From contig NZ_JAHFZZ010000010.1 of the NCBI RefSeq assembly GCF_018603905.1, positions 340,510 through 404,509 on the forward strand: a DNA stretch of 64,000 nucleotides, given 5' to 3'. The position numbers were made by a program, and so were the translations under genes. Shown piece by piece: positions 25,595 to 34,573 of this stretch. The notes beneath the pieces are model-generated. The model was not told where the DNA came from. It did not search any database and saw only the letters and a program-made list of their open reading frames with translations. This DNA comes from Nonomuraea sp. NEAU-A123 (lineage in GTDB: Bacteria; Actinomycetota; Actinomycetes; Streptosporangiales; Streptosporangiaceae). Numbering within the stretch: position 1 is the stretch's first letter; the number at the start of each line of letters is the position of its first letter.

Positions 25595-25622
25595 GGGGGA
25601 TTCCCGGCACACGGAATCCCCC
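25595..25622. terminator. Bidirectional hairpin terminator
   Basis: GGGGGATTCC (25595-25604) pairs perfectly with GGAATCCCCC (25613-25622) around an 8-nt loop. It separates the convergent secreted-protein gene and CGNR gene. Confidence 0.82.
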
Positions 25623-25655
25623 AATGCCGGGCGCGGAGGATCGGCGCGGGACCGG

Positions 25656-26309
25656 TCAGGTGCGGTGGCGGGCGCGGGAGGCGGCGGCGTGGGCGCGGTT
25701 GGCGCACCGGGTCGAGCAGAACTGCCGCCGCCCCGGCCGGCTCCGGTCGATGAAGGCGTCACGGCACGGCGAGGCCGCGCACAGTCGCAGCCGTACCCAA
25801 TCCCCCGCGGCGGCGACGTCGAGCAGCTCGCGCACCGCACGCACCGCCAGCCGGTCCGCCATCCCCGCGCCGTCCAGCGCCACGAGCCGCAGCACCGGCA
25901 CCCCGTCCACATCCTCGACATCCGCACGCGCCGACAACCCGGCCGCGAACCCGGCCAGCGCCCGCGTCCGCTCCGACGGCTCGCAGGCCAGCACGGCCCG
26001 CAACCGCCCGCGCATCTCCCGCACAGCGGCCAACTCGGACTCCCAGAAATCCCCCCGCTCTCCAGTCTCCCCACCGGCCGGCACCCCCGGCTCTCCGCCG
26101 ACCCGCTCCCCGCCCGCCCGCTCCCCAGGCTCCTCGCCAACCCGCTGGCCAGGCGTCCCGCCGAGTGGGGTGTCGACGTTCTCGCCGAACTCCTCGCAGA
26201 ACCGTCGCAGCGCCGCAGGGTCCGGCAGCCGCTCCGGCTCGTCCAGGTATTCGTCCCACGTGTTGGCCAGATCCAACGCCACCAACCCCGTATCGACGTA
26301 TTGGCGCAT
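25656..26309 (-). CDS. ABATE/CGNR zinc-finger regulator
   Basis: A 217-residue protein of the actinobacterial stress-type regulators. The N-terminal ABATE domain begins TGLVALDLANTWDEYL. The C-terminal CGNR finger shows LCAASPCRDAFIDRSR then RRQFCSTRCANRAHAAASR, three conserved Cys plus the CxNR motif (here CANR). A roughly 30-residue Gly/Glu/Pro-rich insert (about 48-80) is unusual and low-complexity. AGGAGG sits 9 nt before ATG 26309. It is divergent from the arginase-family gene 28 bp away, so the shared promoter space is very small and it may control that gene. Confidence 0.85.
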   Translation of the reverse strand: MRQYVDTGLVALDLANTWDEYLDEPERLPDPAALRRFCEEFGENVDTPLGGTPGQRVGEEPGERAGGERVGGEPGVPAGGETGERGDFWESELAAVREMRGRLRAVLACEPSERTRALAGFAAGLSARADVEDVDGVPVLRLVALDGAGMADRLAVRAVRELLDVAAAGDWVRLRLCAASPCRDAFIDRSRPGRRQFCSTRCANRAHAAASRARHRT

Positions 26310-26337
26310 CCCATTTCCTCCTGCTACCGTCACGACT

Positions 26338-27228
26338 ATGACCACTATAACTCCTGACACAAGATTCGCCATCCTCGACGCCCCCTCAAACCTCGGCCTC
26401 CGCCCGCCCGCCCCCGGCGTGATCCCCGGCTGCTACAAGGCCCCGTGGGCGCTCCGCGACGCCGGGCTGCGGGAGCGGATCGGCGCGAGCGACGCGGGCG
26501 CGGTGGTTCCGCCTCGTTATGTGTCCACCTGGCAGCCTGGCGACGGCGTCCGCAACGGCCCGGCGATCGCCGCGTACGCCAGGAAGCTGGCCGACCGCAT
26601 CGCCGCCATCCGCGAGTCGGGGACGTTCCCGATCGTCCTCGGCGGTGACTGCTCGATCCTGCTCGGCCCGGCCATCGCGCTGCGCGAAGCAGGTCGGTAC
26701 GGCCTGGCGTACCTGGACGCCCATGCCGACTTCCGCCACCTCGGCAACTCCCCGCACGTGAGCTCGGCGGCCGGAGAGGACCTCGCCCTGGTGACCGGTC
26801 ATGGCGACGACTACCTGGTGAACATCGGCGGCCTGCGCCCGTACGTTGCCGACGAGGACGTGATCGTGCTCGGCGTACGCGAGGAGGAGGACCTGACGGA
26901 CGTCAAGGAGTCGGGCCTCGCCTACGTGCCCGGCGCCGAACTCGGCCCCGGCACCCTCGACGTCGCCCGGAAGATCCTGGTCCGCGACGACCTCGACGGC
27001 TTCTGGATCCACGTCGACGCCGACGTGCTCGACCCCGCGGTGCTGCCCGCCGTCGACTCCCCCACGCCCGGCGGACTCGACGCGGACGGGCTGGCCGGGC
27101 TGCTCCACGGCCTGCTCCGCCTCCCGGGAGCCGCCGGTCTGGAGATCACGATCCTCGACCCCGACCTCGACCAGGACGGCACACAGGCCGCCTTGCTCGT
27201 GGACATCCTCAAGTCAGCGCTCGTTTGA
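26338..27228 (+). CDS. Arginase/agmatinase-family (ureohydrolase) enzyme
   Basis: A 296-residue metallohydrolase. Metal-site motifs are VLGGDCSILLG (about residue 99), LDAHADFRH (about 124) and HVDADVLDP (about 226). In arginases the first reads GGDHS, so the first metal-binding His is replaced by Cys; this variant is known to me in a branch of the family of uncertain substrate. It probably cleaves a guanidino or amidino group, but the substrate cannot be named. ATG 26338 lacks an obvious Shine-Dalgarno sequence and lies within 28 bp of the divergent gene, so the message may be nearly leaderless. Confidence 0.85.
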   Translation: MTTITPDTRFAILDAPSNLGLRPPAPGVIPGCYKAPWALRDAGLRERIGASDAGAVVPPRYVSTWQPGDGVRNGPAIAAYARKLADRIAAIRESGTFPIVLGGDCSILLGPAIALREAGRYGLAYLDAHADFRHLGNSPHVSSAAGEDLALVTGHGDDYLVNIGGLRPYVADEDVIVLGVREEEDLTDVKESGLAYVPGAELGPGTLDVARKILVRDDLDGFWIHVDADVLDPAVLPAVDSPTPGGLDADGLAGLLHGLLRLPGAAGLEITILDPDLDQDGTQAALLVDILKSALV

Positions 27229-27287
27229 CGATGACCCACCGCACGCCCTTGACGATGCCTGATCCACCCCAGAGGATTATGTACAGA

Positions 27288-27299
27288 TTGTGGACTAAA
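27288..27299 (+). promoter_or_regulatory. Possible sugar-regulator half-site
   Basis: TTGTGGACTAAA, 19 nt before the isomerase ATG, resembles half-sites bound by actinobacterial ROK-type sugar repressors. A TTGACG lies at 27249, too far from a clear -10 to call a promoter. Weak evidence, given for position only. Confidence 0.25.
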
Positions 27300-27318
27300 A
27301 GCACCAGGGGAGCTGAGG

Positions 27319-28062
27319 ATGACCAAGCCGCTCAGTGTGCAGCTCTATTCCGTAAGAGACCAACTGGCCGCGGACCGTGACGACGTGCTGCGCCGGATAG
27401 CCGGGATCGGTTACGGGGCCGTCGAACCCTTCGACCCCACCGGCGACCCCAAAGGCTTCCGGCGGGTGGCCGACGACCTCGGGCTGGCCGTGTCGAGCAC
27501 GCACGCCTACGCCCTGCTCAGCCAGGAGCCGGCCGAGGTCTTCGACGCCATCGCCACCGTCGGCACCGACCTGGTGATCATCCCGGGCGGCATCGCGCAC
27601 GAGGAGTTCACCACGCGCGACGGCCTGTCCAGGACCGCCGACCTGCTGAACGGCCTGGCCGAGCAGGCGTCCTCGTACGGCATGCGGATCGGCTACCACA
27701 ACCACTGGTGGGAGATCGAGCCACGGATCGACGGCCGCCACGCTTTGGAGGCTCTCGCCGACCTGCTGGCTCCGGAGGTGTTCCTGGAGATCGACACCTA
27801 TTGGGCGGCCGTGGGCGGCGCGGACGTACCTGCCTTACTACGTGGACTTTCCTCCAGGATCCTGGCGCTGCACGTCAAGGATGGCCCAGTCGTCAAGGAC
27901 GAGCCGCACGTGGCCGTGGGCCAGGGCGTCATGCCGGTGCCGGAGATCCTCGCGGCCAGCCCGGACACCTGGCGGATCGTGGAGCTCGACAGCTGCGCGG
28001 GCGACATCTTCGACGCTCTCGCGGGCAGCCATGCCTACCTCACCCAGCTGAGCGGTTCGTGA
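27319..28062 (+). CDS. Xylose-isomerase-like sugar isomerase/epimerase
   Basis: A 247-residue AP-endonuclease-2/xylose-isomerase-type TIM barrel. Typical segments: LSVQLYSVRDQLAADRD at the start, IGYHNHWWEIEP near residue 117 (His/Glu metal ligands), FLEIDTYWAAVGG near 155 and LHVKDGP near 184. It likely interconverts a keto sugar or inositol derivative. Start: GCTGAGG just before ATG 27319. It overlaps the next dehydrogenase gene by GTGA, and such isomerase/Gfo-Idh-MocA pairs commonly act on the same sugar. Confidence 0.87.
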   Translation: MTKPLSVQLYSVRDQLAADRDDVLRRIAGIGYGAVEPFDPTGDPKGFRRVADDLGLAVSSTHAYALLSQEPAEVFDAIATVGTDLVIIPGGIAHEEFTTRDGLSRTADLLNGLAEQASSYGMRIGYHNHWWEIEPRIDGRHALEALADLLAPEVFLEIDTYWAAVGGADVPALLRGLSSRILALHVKDGPVVKDEPHVAVGQGVMPVPEILAASPDTWRIVELDSCAGDIFDALAGSHAYLTQLSGS

Positions 28063-29162
28063 ACGCCGGCCCCGTAGGCGTCGCCGTCGTCGGCGCCGGT
28101 GTGATCAGCAGCCACTATCTCCGCCACCTGTCCACGTTCCCCGACGTCCGGGTGCTCGGCGTGGCCGACCTCGACACGGCCAGGGCCGCGACCGCCGCGC
28201 GCGAGTACGGGGTGCCGGTCTCCGGCACGGTCGACACCGTACTGGCGCTGCCGGAGGTGGAGATCGTCGTCAACCTGACGATCCCGTCCGCGCACGCCGC
28301 CGTGGCGCTCGCGGCGCTGCGCGCGGGCAAGCACGTGTACGGCGAGAAGCCGCTGGCCCTGGACCTGGACGAGGCGGCCAAGATCACGGCGGAGGCCGCG
28401 AACCTGAACCTGCTCGTCGGCAACGCCCCCGACACCTTCCTCGGCGCGGGGCTCCAGTCGGCGGCCAAGGCGCTCGCCGCCGGCCTCATCGGCACCCCGG
28501 TCGCCGTCACGGCCGCCCTGCAGAGCCTGGGTCCCGAGTCGTGGCACCCCAATCCCGAGTTCCTGTACCAACGCGGTGCCGGCCCCCTGTTCGACCTGGG
28601 CCCCTACTACCTGACCGCCCTGGTCGCCCTGCTCGGTCCGGCGGCCCGGGTCGCGGCCAGTACCCGGCGGGCTCGCGACCATCGGGTGATCGGCTCGGGG
28701 CCGAAGGCGGGCACGGCGTTCGCCGTGGAGGTGCCCACGCACGTCAACGCGCTGATCGACTTCGCGGGCAGCGCCAGCGCGACGACCACGTTCAGCTTCG
28801 ACTCGCCCGTAGGCCGGAGGATGATCGAGATCATCGGCACCGAGGGGGCGCTGTCGCTGCCCGACCCCAACACCTTCGACGGGCCGCTGCTGGCCCGCGG
28901 CCTGCATGACGCCGAGTGGCGGGAACTGCCCGTCACGGGCACGACCGCCGGGCGCGGGCTGGGAGTCCTGGACATGGCCAGATCCCTGCGCACCGGAACC
29001 CCGCACCGGGCCTCGGGCGCGCTCGCCCTGCACGTCCTGGAGATCATGACCGCCATCGGCGACGCCGGCGAAGACGGAGAGTCCCACCACCTCCACACCA
29101 CCTCACCAACCCCACTCCCACTCCCCGACAACTGGGACCCACACGCCAACACGCTGGAGTGA
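28059..29162 (+). CDS. Gfo/Idh/MocA-family NAD(P)-dependent oxidoreductase
   Basis: A 367-residue sugar or inositol dehydrogenase-like protein. The Rossmann start VGVAVVGAGVISSHYL and the EKP motif (HVYGEKPLALDLDEAAK, about residue 96) are standard. The C-terminal alpha/beta domain contains GPLFDLGPYYLTALVALLG. GTG 28059 overlaps the upstream stop. The last 25 residues are Pro/Thr-rich and probably disordered. Confidence 0.9.
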   Translation: MNAGPVGVAVVGAGVISSHYLRHLSTFPDVRVLGVADLDTARAATAAREYGVPVSGTVDTVLALPEVEIVVNLTIPSAHAAVALAALRAGKHVYGEKPLALDLDEAAKITAEAANLNLLVGNAPDTFLGAGLQSAAKALAAGLIGTPVAVTAALQSLGPESWHPNPEFLYQRGAGPLFDLGPYYLTALVALLGPAARVAASTRRARDHRVIGSGPKAGTAFAVEVPTHVNALIDFAGSASATTTFSFDSPVGRRMIEIIGTEGALSLPDPNTFDGPLLARGLHDAEWRELPVTGTTAGRGLGVLDMARSLRTGTPHRASGALALHVLEIMTAIGDAGEDGESHHLHTTSPTPLPLPDNWDPHANTLE

Positions 29163-29180
29163 CACCACCGCCATGTGACC

Positions 29181-29241
29181 GCGACCACCTCCTGCCCGCG
29201 CCGGCTTGCTGCCGCCGCCTCGGTGAAGCAGGAGGGGTCGC
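29181..29241. repeat. Imperfect long inverted repeat between convergent genes
   Basis: 29181-29195 and 29228-29241 are near-complementary (GCGACC-CTCCTGC arms, one extra base) around about 32 nt. It lies in the 139-bp space between the MocA-type and DUF4434 genes, so it may be a terminator, though the large loop makes that less sure. Confidence 0.4.
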
Positions 29242-29301
29242 GCACTACGACGCTGGACCGCGACCTGCGGAGGGCGCGGGCGGCGGAGGGCGCGGGCGGA
29301 G

Positions 29302-30999
29302 TTAGGCGGGGATGACGTAGGGGTTGGTGGTGGAGTGGCCGGCGCCGTTCACGGCCGTGATGTACAGCCACGGTCGCCGGGGATCGACGTCGGTCGGGGT
29401 GGGGAACGGGATCCAGGCGGCGTTGGATTCGTCCGGTCCTTGGGTGACGGTCACCGTCTTGGCCCCGGCGCCGGCCCGGGCGTACTGGAGCTTGACCGTG
29501 CCGCCCGCGAGGTCCCTGCCTTTGATCGCGATCCCGGCCGCGTTCCTGGTCGCGCTGAGGATGAGCGGCTCGTTCCAGGAGGCGTGGAGGTCGTCGCTCA
29601 GCGACGGGGTCATCCAGTTGAGCTGGCACGTCAGGAACGGGTCCCAGCCGTAGGAGATCACCTTGGTCACGGCCGTCCCGGCCGCCATGATCTGGGCGTC
29701 GAGCCGTTGCTTGGTCGTACGGCCACGCAGCGGCATCGGGTCGGCCCGGCCGCACTCGCCGGGCACCGGGGCGGGCTCGAAGGCCTCCACGTTCACCCAC
29801 AGCTCCACCCCCGGCGGCCGTGACCGCACCGCCGCCTGGATGTAGTCGTAGGTCGAGCCGTAGTACGCCTGCCGGTTGGTGACGTCGCCCACCACCGGCA
29901 CCAGCCGGGGATCGACCTTGGCGGCCGCCTCGTCGAGGCCGTAGACGGGCGTCTTGCCGGTCCCGCGCCCGTCCTGTACGGCGACGACCATGGGCGCGCC
30001 ATGCCGGGTGGCGGCGATGGCGAGCATCCCCGGCCCCACGCGCGCCGGCGGGAACCCCTTGTCCCTGCGCGCGTCGAAATAGGGGCTGACCAGGATCGTC
30101 TTCCCCGGCAGCGTGGCGGCCACCACGGCATGCTGGGCCCGGTAGAGGTCGATGGTCGGATCGACGCTGGGCCGCGACTTCACCGCCAGCTCGAACGACT
30201 GGTACACCCCGGCGAACGCCGCCGACGCCCCGTACTTGCCCCGATAGTCCGTCAGCACCCGCTCGGTGAGCGCGGTGACGGCACGGAGGTGCGTCAGGTT
30301 CGGCAGCCACGGCCGCTTGACGTCCTGCGGCGCGGCGGGCAGTCCGGGGAACACCTTCATCCCGTACGCGGCCGCCTCCGCCATCAGGTTGCCCAGCCCG
30401 TCGCCGTCGGTCGCGATCAGCACGAGGTCGTACGGGCCGCTGGAGCAGGACTTGCCCAACAGCAGCCGGTAGTAGACGCGCCCGCCGCTCTCGATCCGCC
30501 GGTCCAGGGCCGGGCACCGCAGCAGGCCGTCGCCGAACAGTTCGTTCGCCGCGTAGCCGTACACCCGGCGGATGCGCGGGACCGCCTCGCGAGCGGCCTG
30601 GTAGCACGTCTTCCCGCTCTCGACGCAGCCGGCGAAGTCGGGATCGGGCGCGCCCTCCTTGAGCAGCCGCCCCGCCCGATCGACCCGGCTCGGCACCAGA
30701 CGCGGGCCGAACGTGATGAGCGTGTCACCACCGACCCCATGGATCGCCTCCACGGTCCGCCGCGTGACGCACGGGTCGGAGCGCGGCACCAACCAGTAAC
30801 CGGTGATCGCGTACGGCGCGGTGACCCGCATGTCCCGCGCCAGGCACACCGCGTCATCGGGGGTCGCAGCGGGCGTCGCCGCCACAGCCCGCACAGCGGA
30901 AACAGCGAGCGTCGCGGCCTCGGCCCGATCGAGGGGAACGACGGTGGCCGCCATCACCGCCACGGCCGCGACCAAGCGCAGGATCCACCCGGATACCAA
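29302..30999 (-). CDS. Secreted DUF4434-type glycoside-hydrolase-like protein
   Basis: A 565-residue exported protein: signal peptide (1-28, ending DRAEA-A), then a TIM-barrel-like region of the DUF4434 type. Segments YGMKVFPGLPAAPQD, FAGVYQSFELAV and VELWVNVEAFEP match that family's layout, including an acidic residue at strand ends. A C-terminal beta-sandwich (about 455-565) ends in YVIPA. TTG 30999 has GAGGAGG 5 nt upstream, which decides the start. It follows the rhamnosidase gene by 146 bp in the same direction, so it may share its regulation. Enzymatic activity is unproven for this family. Confidence 0.72.
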   Translation of the reverse strand: MVSGWILRLVAAVAVMAATVVPLDRAEAATLAVSAVRAVAATPAATPDDAVCLARDMRVTAPYAITGYWLVPRSDPCVTRRTVEAIHGVGGDTLITFGPRLVPSRVDRAGRLLKEGAPDPDFAGCVESGKTCYQAAREAVPRIRRVYGYAANELFGDGLLRCPALDRRIESGGRVYYRLLLGKSCSSGPYDLVLIATDGDGLGNLMAEAAAYGMKVFPGLPAAPQDVKRPWLPNLTHLRAVTALTERVLTDYRGKYGASAAFAGVYQSFELAVKSRPSVDPTIDLYRAQHAVVAATLPGKTILVSPYFDARRDKGFPPARVGPGMLAIAATRHGAPMVVAVQDGRGTGKTPVYGLDEAAAKVDPRLVPVVGDVTNRQAYYGSTYDYIQAAVRSRPPGVELWVNVEAFEPAPVPGECGRADPMPLRGRTTKQRLDAQIMAAGTAVTKVISYGWDPFLTCQLNWMTPSLSDDLHASWNEPLILSATRNAAGIAIKGRDLAGGTVKLQYARAGAGAKTVTVTQGPDESNAAWIPFPTPTDVDPRRPWLYITAVNGAGHSTTNPYVIPA

Positions 31000-31145
31000 A
31001 GGACCTCCTCGCGCGAGCGTCCCCTCGCGGCCAGAACGGTCGTACCCGTCAGATCACTCAATGCACCTTATCGACCCGAGCACACCGCGCACCCGGAACG
31101 GCGGCGTCAAGAGACCGCCGTCCCAGGTGCCACGCGATTCCCAGC

Positions 31146-33728
31146 TCAAGCCACCGGATCGTCAGCCGGATCCCGGTACGCAGCGCTGAACGTGTGCATC
31201 CCCGCCCCCACCTCAACCGGCTCCGCGGAAGGCAGCGAGACCTCGGCCGTCGTCCCCGGCGGTACGGACACGGTGACCGTGAGGTTGCCACCCGACCGGG
31301 ACCAGGCCACCGCCGCCGGACCGTACGGCGTCTCGTGCTCGGCGGAGGCGTGGGTGAGGCCGGCGCCGGGCCGCGGTGCGACGCGGATGCGGCGGTAGCC
31401 GGGAGCGGCGGGGGCGAGGCCGGCCAGCGTGCCGTGCAGGAAGTCGGCGACCGCGCCCAGCGCGTAGTGGTTGAACGAGGTCATCTCGCCGGGGTTGACC
31501 GAGCCGTCGGGCAGGAGGCTGTCCCAGCGCTCCCAGATCGTGGTGGCGCCCATGGTCACCGGGTACAGCCACGACGGGCATTCGCGCTGCGTCAGCAGCC
31601 GGTAGGCCGTGTCGTGCTCCCCGACCGACGCCAAGGCGGCGCAGACCAGCGGCGTGCCGACGAAGCCGGTGCCGATGCGGTAGTCGTCCTGGTCGACCAG
31701 CTCGGCCAGCCGCTTGCCCTGACGCGCCCGCTGCTCCGGCGTCTCCGCCAGGTCGAGGTGCAGGGCCAGCGCGTAGGCGGTCTGGGTGTCGCTGACCAGG
31801 CGGCCCGACGGCGAGACGTACTCGCGGCGGAAGGCCGCCCGCACCTCGGCCGCCAGCTCACCGTACTTCTCCGCGTCGCCGCCCCGGCCGAGCAGTTCCG
31901 CGGTGTCGGCCAGGAGCTGCGCGGTCCACGCGTGGTAGGCGGTGGCGATGAGGTACGCGTCGGTCCTGGCCTTGCCGGGCTTGTCCGGCGGCGCGGCGGG
32001 GTCGAGCCAGTCGCCGAACTGGAAGCCCTCGTCCCACAGGTGGTCGTCGCCGGCGATGCCCGCGATGTGGTCGACCCACCCCTTCATGCTGTCGTACTGG
32101 GCCTCCAGCACCCCGAGGTCCCCGAAACGCTCGTAGAGCACCCAGGGCACGATCACCGCCGCGTCTCCCCACGCCGCCGTCGGCATGGCGGAGAAGTCGA
32201 GGCCGACCCACGGAATGTAGTAGGGCACCATGCCCGAATCGTCCTGGTCCGCGGCCAGGTCGGCCAGCCACGAACCGAGCGTGCCCGCGCAGTCGTACAG
32301 GAACGAAGCGGTAGGGGCGAAGACCTGGATGTCGCCGGTCCAGCCGAGGCGCTCGTCGCGCTGGGGGCAGTCGGTCGGCAGGTCGACGAAGTTGCCGCGC
32401 ATGCTCCACACGACGTTGTCGTGCAGGCGCTGGAGCTGGGGGTCCGAGCAGGTGAACCAGCCGGTGCGGCGCATGTCGGTGTGGCAGACGACGGCCTGGA
32501 CGCTGTCGGGGCGGAGCTCGCCCGGCCAGTCGATCAGCTCGGCGTAGCGGAAGCCGTGCATGGTGAAGCGCGGCTCCCACTCCTCCTCCGCGCCGCCCGC
32601 GAGGGTGTACTCGTCCTGGGCGGCCGCGTTGCGCAGCGGGCGCCGCGACAGGACGCCGTCCTCCAGGACCTCGGCGTGGCGCAGCGTGACGGTGTGGCCG
32701 GCGGGGCCCTCGACGCGGATGCGCAGGCGGCCGGAGATGTTCTGGCCGAAGTCGAGGATCGTCTCGCCGGCGGGGCCCTGGATGACCTCGACGGGACGCA
32801 GCGTCTCCACCCGGCGGACCGGCGGCCCGGTGGGGGCGACGAGCAGGCCGGGGTCGTGGTCCACGACGTCGGCGGGCAGCCAGGCGCTGTCGTCGAAGCC
32901 GGCCGAGGACCAGCCGGCGGGCATCAGGCGGGCGTCGTACTTCTCGCCGTCGTACAGGCTCGCCGCGAGGATCGGGCCGCGGGCGCAGCGCCAGGAGCCG
33001 TCAGTGGTCACCACGTCGGTCGAGCCGTCGGCGTAGACGACTTCGAGCTGGGCGATGAGCGCGGTACGCGAGCCGTACGTCTCGACCCTGCCGTCCTTGA
33101 AGCCGACGCGACCGCGGTACCACCCGTCGGCGAGCATCGCGCCGATGGCGTTGTCGCCCTCCGACAGCAGCGCGGTGACGTCGTGCGTACGGTAGCGCAG
33201 CCGGTGGTCGTAGCTCGACCAGCCCGGCGCGAGCACGTCGTCGCCTACGACGCGCCCGTTGATCTCCACCTCGTACAGGCCGTGGCCGGTCACGTACAGG
33301 CGTGCCCGCTCGACGGGCCCGCGGACGGCGAAGCCGCGCCTGAGCATGGTCGCGGGCCCGTCCGGCGCGTCGACCAGCTCGGCGGGCGGCGCCGCCGCGT
33401 CCGCGCGCCACTGCTCGGCGTCCAGCAGCCCCGCCTCGACCGAGTTCCACTCGCTCCACTCGCTCGTCTTGCCGTCCTGACCGCGGACCCGCACGCGTAC
33501 GTCACGGCGCTCGCGCGAGCTCAGGTCGTCACCGGGCCACGGGACCAGCACGGATTCGGAGCGCCCGGTCGCCGAGACGACCTTGCCCTCCGCGTCGCGG
33601 ATCTCGACCTCATAGCCGTGCTGTAGCCAGCCCGGACGGTCGTTGCGGACCGTCCAGGACAGCCGTGGCCTGGGTTCTCCGATGCCGATCGGCTCTCGGT
33701 GGTGCTCGAAACGCAGGTCGATGGTCAT
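31146..33728 (-). CDS. GH78 alpha-L-rhamnosidase
   Basis: An 860-residue GH78 enzyme releasing terminal L-rhamnose. Order of domains: N-terminal beta-sandwich domains (LRFEHHREPIGIGEPRPRLSW), then the (alpha/alpha)6 barrel with DCPQRDERLGWTGDIQ near 450 (general-acid region) and ATTIWERWDSLLPDG near 725, and a C-terminal beta domain. No signal peptide, so hydrolysis is cytoplasmic and follows import. ATG 33728 has AGAGGAG upstream. The gene begins 18 nt after the permease gene and belongs to the same leftward operon, which defines the likely cargo as a rhamnoside. Confidence 0.93.
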   Translation of the reverse strand: MTIDLRFEHHREPIGIGEPRPRLSWTVRNDRPGWLQHGYEVEIRDAEGKVVSATGRSESVLVPWPGDDLSSRERRDVRVRVRGQDGKTSEWSEWNSVEAGLLDAEQWRADAAAPPAELVDAPDGPATMLRRGFAVRGPVERARLYVTGHGLYEVEINGRVVGDDVLAPGWSSYDHRLRYRTHDVTALLSEGDNAIGAMLADGWYRGRVGFKDGRVETYGSRTALIAQLEVVYADGSTDVVTTDGSWRCARGPILAASLYDGEKYDARLMPAGWSSAGFDDSAWLPADVVDHDPGLLVAPTGPPVRRVETLRPVEVIQGPAGETILDFGQNISGRLRIRVEGPAGHTVTLRHAEVLEDGVLSRRPLRNAAAQDEYTLAGGAEEEWEPRFTMHGFRYAELIDWPGELRPDSVQAVVCHTDMRRTGWFTCSDPQLQRLHDNVVWSMRGNFVDLPTDCPQRDERLGWTGDIQVFAPTASFLYDCAGTLGSWLADLAADQDDSGMVPYYIPWVGLDFSAMPTAAWGDAAVIVPWVLYERFGDLGVLEAQYDSMKGWVDHIAGIAGDDHLWDEGFQFGDWLDPAAPPDKPGKARTDAYLIATAYHAWTAQLLADTAELLGRGGDAEKYGELAAEVRAAFRREYVSPSGRLVSDTQTAYALALHLDLAETPEQRARQGKRLAELVDQDDYRIGTGFVGTPLVCAALASVGEHDTAYRLLTQRECPSWLYPVTMGATTIWERWDSLLPDGSVNPGEMTSFNHYALGAVADFLHGTLAGLAPAAPGYRRIRVAPRPGAGLTHASAEHETPYGPAAVAWSRSGGNLTVTVSVPPGTTAEVSLPSAEPVEVGAGMHTFSAAYRDPADDPVA

Positions 33729-33745
33729 GCGGCTCCTCTGAGCGG

Positions 33746-34573
33746 TCAGCCCTTGACCGCGCCGGCGGTCATCCCCGACACGATCTTGCGGTTGAAGAAG
33801 ATGAAAGCGAGCAGCGGCGGGATCGTGATGAGCACGATGTCCATGAACAGCAGGTTCCACTGCGTGCTGTATTGGCTCTGGAAGTTGTACAGGGTGAGCT
33901 GGACGGTGGCGTTCTCGTCGCCGGGCAGGAAGTAGAGCGGGTTGACGAAGTCGTTGAAGACGGCGACCGACGTCGTCAGGATGACCGTGATCGTCACAGG
34001 CCGGAGCAGCGGAAAGATCACTTTGAAGAACAGCTTGAACCCGGTGCAGCCGTCGATCATCGCCGCCTCGTCCAGCTCGCGCGGCACCGCGGACACAAAA
34101 GCACGATAAAGCAGCACGGAGTACGACATGTGGAAGGCGACCTCGACCAGGATGAGCCCCGGCAGCGTCTTGAACAGGCCGAGAGTCTGCAGCACCCAGA
34201 TGGTCGGGACGATCGCGGGCGGGATGATCAGCCCGGACAGCACCAGGAAGTTGACCACCGACCGCATGCGGCCCGCCCTGCGCTGGAGCACGAACCCGGC
34301 CATCGAGCAGAAGACCACGAGCAGCGCGACGGCGGCGACCGTGAGGATGGTGCTGTTGAGAAAGGCTCGCAGCAGGACGTAGTCGCGGGCCTCGATCACC
34401 TCGATGAGGTTCTGGACCACCGGCCAGCTCGTCGGCCAGCCGAAGTCCAGCTCCGCCGACTGGACCTCGTCCTTGACCGCCGTGAGCACCATGAACGAGA
34501 ACGGCACGACGAAGATGACGACGGCCAGGACGACCGCGACGAGTTCGAGTCCGGACCTCCGCAGTGCCCTCAT
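33746..34573 (-). CDS. Rhamnoside ABC transporter permease, MalG type
   Basis: A 275-residue membrane protein with six helices, EAA loop ELDEAAMIDGCTGFKLF near residue 185 and C-terminal IVSGMTAGAVKG. ATG 34573 overlaps the stop of the partner permease. Between the binding protein and the rhamnosidase it forms the import channel. Confidence 0.92.
   Translation of the reverse strand: MRALRRSGLELVAVVLAVVIFVVPFSFMVLTAVKDEVQSAELDFGWPTSWPVVQNLIEVIEARDYVLLRAFLNSTILTVAAVALLVVFCSMAGFVLQRRAGRMRSVVNFLVLSGLIIPPAIVPTIWVLQTLGLFKTLPGLILVEVAFHMSYSVLLYRAFVSAVPRELDEAAMIDGCTGFKLFFKVIFPLLRPVTITVILTTSVAVFNDFVNPLYFLPGDENATVQLTLYNFQSQYSTQWNLLFMDIVLITIPPLLAFIFFNRKIVSGMTAGAVKG

Noticed and set aside
31194..33626. 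Long plus-strand frame opposite the rhamnosidase gene
   Set aside because: Low-complexity Arg/Gly/Ala/Val product with no domain; the GH78 gene on the other strand explains the DNA.
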